This document shows positions 60,741 through 64,000 of a stretch of DNA of 64,000 nt, piece after piece. The first letter of the stretch is position 1. Every line of letters starts with the position of its first letter. Both the position numbers and the translations under genes were made by a program. The notes under the pieces are model-generated. The model had not been told where the DNA came from. It saw only the letters and a list, made by a program, of their open reading frames with translations, and did no database searches. The DNA comes from Leucothrix arctica (GTDB taxonomy: Bacteria; Pseudomonadota; Gammaproteobacteria; Thiotrichales; Thiotrichaceae), in NCBI RefSeq assembly GCF_003172895.1, contig NZ_QGKL01000039.1:62001-126000 (forward strand), written 5' to 3'.

Positions 60741-61625
60741 TTATGAAAGGCCGTAATAAGTGTGCATCGCGACTAGTATCTCATCTCGCCAAATCATCCC
60801 AATCAATCCAGCAAGTGCCAGCCAAGGCCCGTAAGGAGTAGGGTGGCTATCTTTCTGTTTACGCATTTTCATCATGATAATCCCTATGACGGCACCCAGA
60901 AGAGCAGATGCAAAAATAGTAAAGGGTAGAATTTGCCAGCCACCCCATGCGCCAAGTGCAGCCAGAATCTTAAAGTCACCAAACCCCATGCCTTCTTTTT
61001 TCGTTAATAGCTTAAATAGCTGATAAACAATCCATAACGACATATAGCCGACAATCGCACCTAGCACTGCTTCATGTAGACTGATAAACAGGTTGTTGTA
61101 GTTAGCGATTAAACCTAGCCACATGAGCGGTAATGTTAGGCTGTCTGGTAATAGCATTGTCTTGGCATCAATCATTCCTAGTGTGATCAATGTCCAAGTG
61201 AGTATTAGTAGACTCATCATTTGCCAGCCATAGCCAAACTTCCATGCGATCAACATAGATACTAATGCTGTTGCAATCTCGACAAGAGGGTACTGGATTG
61301 ATATACCCGTTTTACAACCTTTGCACTTTCCTTTAAGGAGCAAGTAACTAAGCACCGGAATATTCTCTAGCGAAGAAATTTTGTGGTTGCAGGTTGGACA
61401 AATAGAGCGAGGAACAAATAAGTTAAAACGTTCTCTTTCTTTGGGTACAAAGTCAGGGTTGTCTTGATTTATGTGAGCATCACACTCGTCATCCCACTCA
61501 CGCTCAAGCATGACTGGGATTCTATAAATAGCAGCATTAAGAAAGCTACCAATGAGTAATGAAAAAATACCAACAACAATAATCAGAAACACAGGATATT
61601 GCTGAAGGATTGCAAGTAGTTGCAT
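60741..61625 (-). CDS. pilD: prepilin peptidase / N-methyltransferase PilD
   Basis: Cleaves and N-methylates type IV prepilins and type II secretion pseudopilins. The 294-residue polytopic protein has the zinc-type cysteine pairs CPTC (76-79) and CKGC (101-104), and the two catalytic aspartates Asp153 (GMIDAKT) and Asp217 (GFGDFK). About seven hydrophobic helices. Follows pilC by about 90 bp. Confidence 0.95.
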   Translation of the reverse strand: MQLLAILQQYPVFLIIVVGIFSLLIGSFLNAAIYRIPVMLEREWDDECDAHINQDNPDFVPKERERFNLFVPRSICPTCNHKISSLENIPVLSYLLLKGKCKGCKTGISIQYPLVEIATALVSMLIAWKFGYGWQMMSLLILTWTLITLGMIDAKTMLLPDSLTLPLMWLGLIANYNNLFISLHEAVLGAIVGYMSLWIVYQLFKLLTKKEGMGFGDFKILAALGAWGGWQILPFTIFASALLGAVIGIIMMKMRKQKDSHPTPYGPWLALAGLIGMIWRDEILVAMHTYYGLS

Positions 61626-61714
61626 GCGAAAAGTCCCCTAGTCACGCGGTAACGTGGTGATACAATTAATATCAGGCCTGAAAGACCTGATAAGTTTTAG
61701 TGTGTCGTTTGCTG

Positions 61715-62944
61715 TTAACCAACAACGGCGCCCAGCTTGAAAATTGGTAAATACATCGCAATAACAAGTCCACCAACAATGACACCAAGAACAGCCATAA
61801 CTAAAGGCTCTATTTGTTTAGATAATGTATCAACTAAATCATCAACTTGCTCTTCAAAGTAGTCAGCCACTTTATTGAGCATTTCTTCTAGTCGTCCAGA
61901 CTCTTCACCAATTTTGGTCATTTGAACAACCATGCTTGGGAAGCGTTGAGACGTTAACATAGAGGTGTTTAATTGCACACCTTTTGAAATGTCATCTTTG
62001 ATCTGTAGCGTTGCATTAGCAAACAAGCGGTTGCCTGTACTGCCGGCAACAGAGTCCATAGCTTCTACCATAGGAACACCAGCTGCGAACATTGTTGATA
62101 GGGTTCTAGAAAAGCGGGCTATAGCCGACTTCTCTATAATAATGCCCATGACAGGTATTTTTAATACAACAGTATCAATAAGCACATTGAACTTTTCTGA
62201 TCGTAGCTTTGCTTGCTTAAATGCAAAGCCTATGACTACCACTCCTAAAATCGGTTGCCACCATGACGATTGCAACCATTCAGACAGGCCAATAACCCAT
62301 AGGGTAAAGGCTGGTAAGTCGGCACCAAAGCCATCAAAGATACTTTGGAATTGTGGGATAACAAATATCAACATGATTGCAGATACTACTAAAGCCATAA
62401 TTAACACCATGATTGGATACATCATGGCCTTTTTAACTTTGGCTTTCATCGATTCGGTTTTTTCTTTGTAAGTGGCTATTTTTTCTAGCATATCTTCAAG
62501 TGCACCAGAGTGTTCACCGGCTTTTACTAGGCTTACAAATAAATCGTCAAAGTGTTTAGGGTGATAACTTAGTGCTGTTCCCAAGTCTGCACCGCTTTCT
62601 ATATCTGAGCGAAGTTTTTTGATCAAGGTTTGCATTGCAGCATTCTCATGACCATTGCCAATTAGCTCTAAGGATTGCACAAGAGGTATACCAGAGCGCA
62701 TCATTGCAGTAAGTTGTCTAGCAAAGTGTGCGATATCGGCAGGTTTAATTGTCCCCCCCATTAGTGGCTTACGCTTAGGTTTTATCCATTTAGGATTAAT
62801 GCCTCGACGTCTCAATGTTGCACGTAGCATGTTGGCATTAGCCGACTGCTCCTCACCGCGAACTTTTACGCCAGCCTTATTCTTTCCCTCCCAAATAAAC
62901 GTAGGAACTTCTTTCGGAGCAGAGCTTTTTGCTAGTGTTGCCAT
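61715..62944 (-). CDS. pilC: type IV pilus inner-membrane platform protein PilC
   Basis: Assembly platform for pilin polymerisation, 409 residues. Two T2SSF domains are visible, each a helical bundle ending in a membrane segment, with AHFARQLTAMMRSGIPLVQ and ARFSRTLSTMFAAGVPMVE, and an LVKAGEHSGALEDML / MTKIGEESGRLEEML pair. Three membrane helices overall. It starts two bases after the pilB stop. Confidence 0.95.
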   Translation of the reverse strand: MATLAKSSAPKEVPTFIWEGKNKAGVKVRGEEQSANANMLRATLRRRGINPKWIKPKRKPLMGGTIKPADIAHFARQLTAMMRSGIPLVQSLELIGNGHENAAMQTLIKKLRSDIESGADLGTALSYHPKHFDDLFVSLVKAGEHSGALEDMLEKIATYKEKTESMKAKVKKAMMYPIMVLIMALVVSAIMLIFVIPQFQSIFDGFGADLPAFTLWVIGLSEWLQSSWWQPILGVVVIGFAFKQAKLRSEKFNVLIDTVVLKIPVMGIIIEKSAIARFSRTLSTMFAAGVPMVEAMDSVAGSTGNRLFANATLQIKDDISKGVQLNTSMLTSQRFPSMVVQMTKIGEESGRLEEMLNKVADYFEEQVDDLVDTLSKQIEPLVMAVLGVIVGGLVIAMYLPIFKLGAVVG

Positions 62945-62946
62945 AA

Positions 62947-64000
62947 TTAATCCTTAGTCACTCGTTCGACTTCGTCTATTGTAGTAATACCTTCGCGTAC
63001 TTTTTCGAGGGCTGATTGTCTGAGGTCGCTGATGCCTTCTGTTTGTGCAAGTGCAGCAAGTTCAATAGCATTTCCGTTTTCCATTACCAGTTTTTCCATA
63101 TTTTCAGAGATGGGCATAACTTGGTAAATACCGACTCGACCTTTATATCCATTCGAACATTGTCCGCAGCCGACAGCCTCATATATCGTTAACGTATCAA
63201 GCTCACTTTCCTCAAACCCCATCTGGGTAAGTGTGTCATGTGGAATGTCAGCAGGACGTTTGCAGTGTTTGCATAGGCGTCGTCCAAGTCGCTGAGCAAC
63301 AATTAAATGTACTGTTGAAGCGATATTAAAAGGCGGGATACCCATGTTTAAAAGACGGGTCAATGTCTCAGGCGCACTGTTGGTATGTAGTGTTGATAGA
63401 ACCAAATGACCTGTCTGTGCCGCTTTGATTGAGATCTCAGCAGTAGGTAGGTCTCGTATCTCACCAACCATAATTATGTCGGGATCTTGACGAAGGAAGG
63501 CGCGAAGAGCGCTAGCAAATGTGAGTCCGACCTTCTCGTTAATATTTACCTGATTAATGCCCGCTACCTGAATTTCGGCAGGATCTTCAGCGGTTGAAAT
63601 ATTCTTCTCTGAAGAGTTAAGTAAGTTCAAGCAAGCATAGAGGCTTACGGTTTTACCACTACCTGTTGGGCCTGTAACGAGAACCATTCCGTCAGGTACT
63701 GAGATAGCCTCTAGTAAATCTGACTTTTGCTTAGGGCTAAAGCCTAGGTTCTCGATACCTAATGATGCAGTATCCGAATCTAAGATACGCATAACGATCT
63801 TTTCACCGTATAGCGTTGGTAATGTGTTTACACGAAAGTCGATGAACTTATCTTCGCCCATTTGAAAGTGAATACGGCCATCTTGTGGGATACGTCTTTC
63901 CGATGAATTAAGCTCTGACATCACTTTGATTCTAGAGGTCAATTTACGAGAAATGCCCTTTGGCGGCATACTAACAACCTGCAAGATGCCATCTATTCTA
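62947..64000 (-). CDS. pilB: type IV pilus assembly ATPase PilB (5' end outside window)
   Basis: Hexameric ATPase that drives pilus extension; the N-terminus lies beyond the right edge and the frame stays open to the last base. Visible C-terminal ATPase parts: a RIDGILQVV strand at the window edge, [10 protein letters not shown]-type region, Walker A GPTGSGKT, the Asp box (AEDPAEIQ), Walker [10 protein letters not shown], and the His box (STLHTNSA). Two CxxC pairs (CKHC, CGQC) form the zinc site typical of PilB/GspE. The Walker A sequence is intact. Confidence 0.95.
   Translation of the reverse strand, partial: RIDGILQVVSMPPKGISRKLTSRIKVMSELNSSERRIPQDGRIHFQMGEDKFIDFRVNTLPTLYGEKIVMRILDSDTASLGIENLGFSPKQKSDLLEAISVPDGMVLVTGPTGSGKTVSLYACLNLLNSSEKNISTAEDPAEIQVAGINQVNINEKVGLTFASALRAFLRQDPDIIMVGEIRDLPTAEISIKAAQTGHLVLSTLHTNSAPETLTRLLNMGIPPFNIASTVHLIVAQRLGRRLCKHCKRPADIPHDTLTQMGFEESELDTLTIYEAVGCGQCSNGYKGRVGIYQVMPISENMEKLVMENGNAIELAALAQTEGISDLRQSALEKVREGITTIDEVERVTKD

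Overview
The window looks like chromosomal DNA of a gammaproteobacterium with moderate to low GC (about 45% by eye). The evidence is the full atpIBEFHAGDC operon followed by glmU-glmS, separate relA-type and uvrD genes, DnaB, chorismate synthase, RNase D with an HRDC domain, a PilB-PilC-PilD type IV pilus cluster, and a protease with a GlyGly-CTERM (rhombosortase-type) tail. A Sox-pathway thiosulfohydrolase (SoxB) suggests oxidation of reduced sulfur. A sulfur-oxidising lineage such as the Thiotrichales would fit, but that placement is inference. I found no rRNA, tRNA, CRISPR array, insertion sequence or prophage.

Layout. 1-2.1 kb: the 3' part of a B12-type radical SAM gene and a secreted orphan protein. 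2.2-12.0 kb: a defence-type accessory block in which a type I restriction-modification system (hsdM, hsdS, hsdR) is interleaved with dinD, a solitary DarG-like macrodomain gene, a hipA-hipB pair in reversed order and a YgjP-type metallopeptidase gene. 12.1-15.5 kb: a NIPSNAP-family gene, the ergothioneine pair egtB-egtD and a DUF2889 gene. 15.5-23.2 kb: the GlyGly-CTERM metalloprotease, soxB, a DUF3461 gene, a large secreted glycosidase-like protein and an SseB-like gene. 23.2-25.8 kb: znuA and znuCB, divergent with almost no intergenic DNA. 25.8-28.9 kb: a DUF1501/DUF1800 pair and a small membrane protein. 29-35.5 kb: typA, relA, uvrD. 35.6-43.3 kb: a VanZ-like gene and the ATP synthase operon. 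43.4-45.9 kb: a repeat-containing, Cys/His-rich lipoprotein and a secreted papain-like candidate, lying between atpC and glmU. 46-50 kb: glmU-glmS-moaD-moaE. 50-54.5 kb, leftward: a glycine-zipper lipoprotein, dnaB, a SPOR protein, a tail-anchored protein, a CDF transporter and a BolA/IbaG gene. 54.6-57.9 kb: a cyclic-nucleotide-binding-domain protein, a coiled-coil membrane protein, two YbjQ proteins and an M48 protease. 57.9-58.4 kb: about 530 bp without a gene, containing a terminator. 58.4-64 kb: rnd, aroC, pilD, pilC and a partial pilB.

How the genes work together. HsdR, HsdM and HsdS should form a complete restriction enzyme, and the embedded macrodomain and HipA/HipB genes look like additional defence or toxin-antitoxin modules. 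EgtD and EgtB act in sequence in ergothioneine synthesis. ZnuA, ZnuB and ZnuC form one zinc importer. GlmS and GlmU both feed UDP-GlcNAc synthesis. MoaD and MoaE form molybdopterin synthase. PilB, PilC and PilD assemble pili. The least explained parts are the hexapeptide-repeat lipoprotein with its neighbour, the YbjQ/M48 operon, and the noncoding stretch before rnd.
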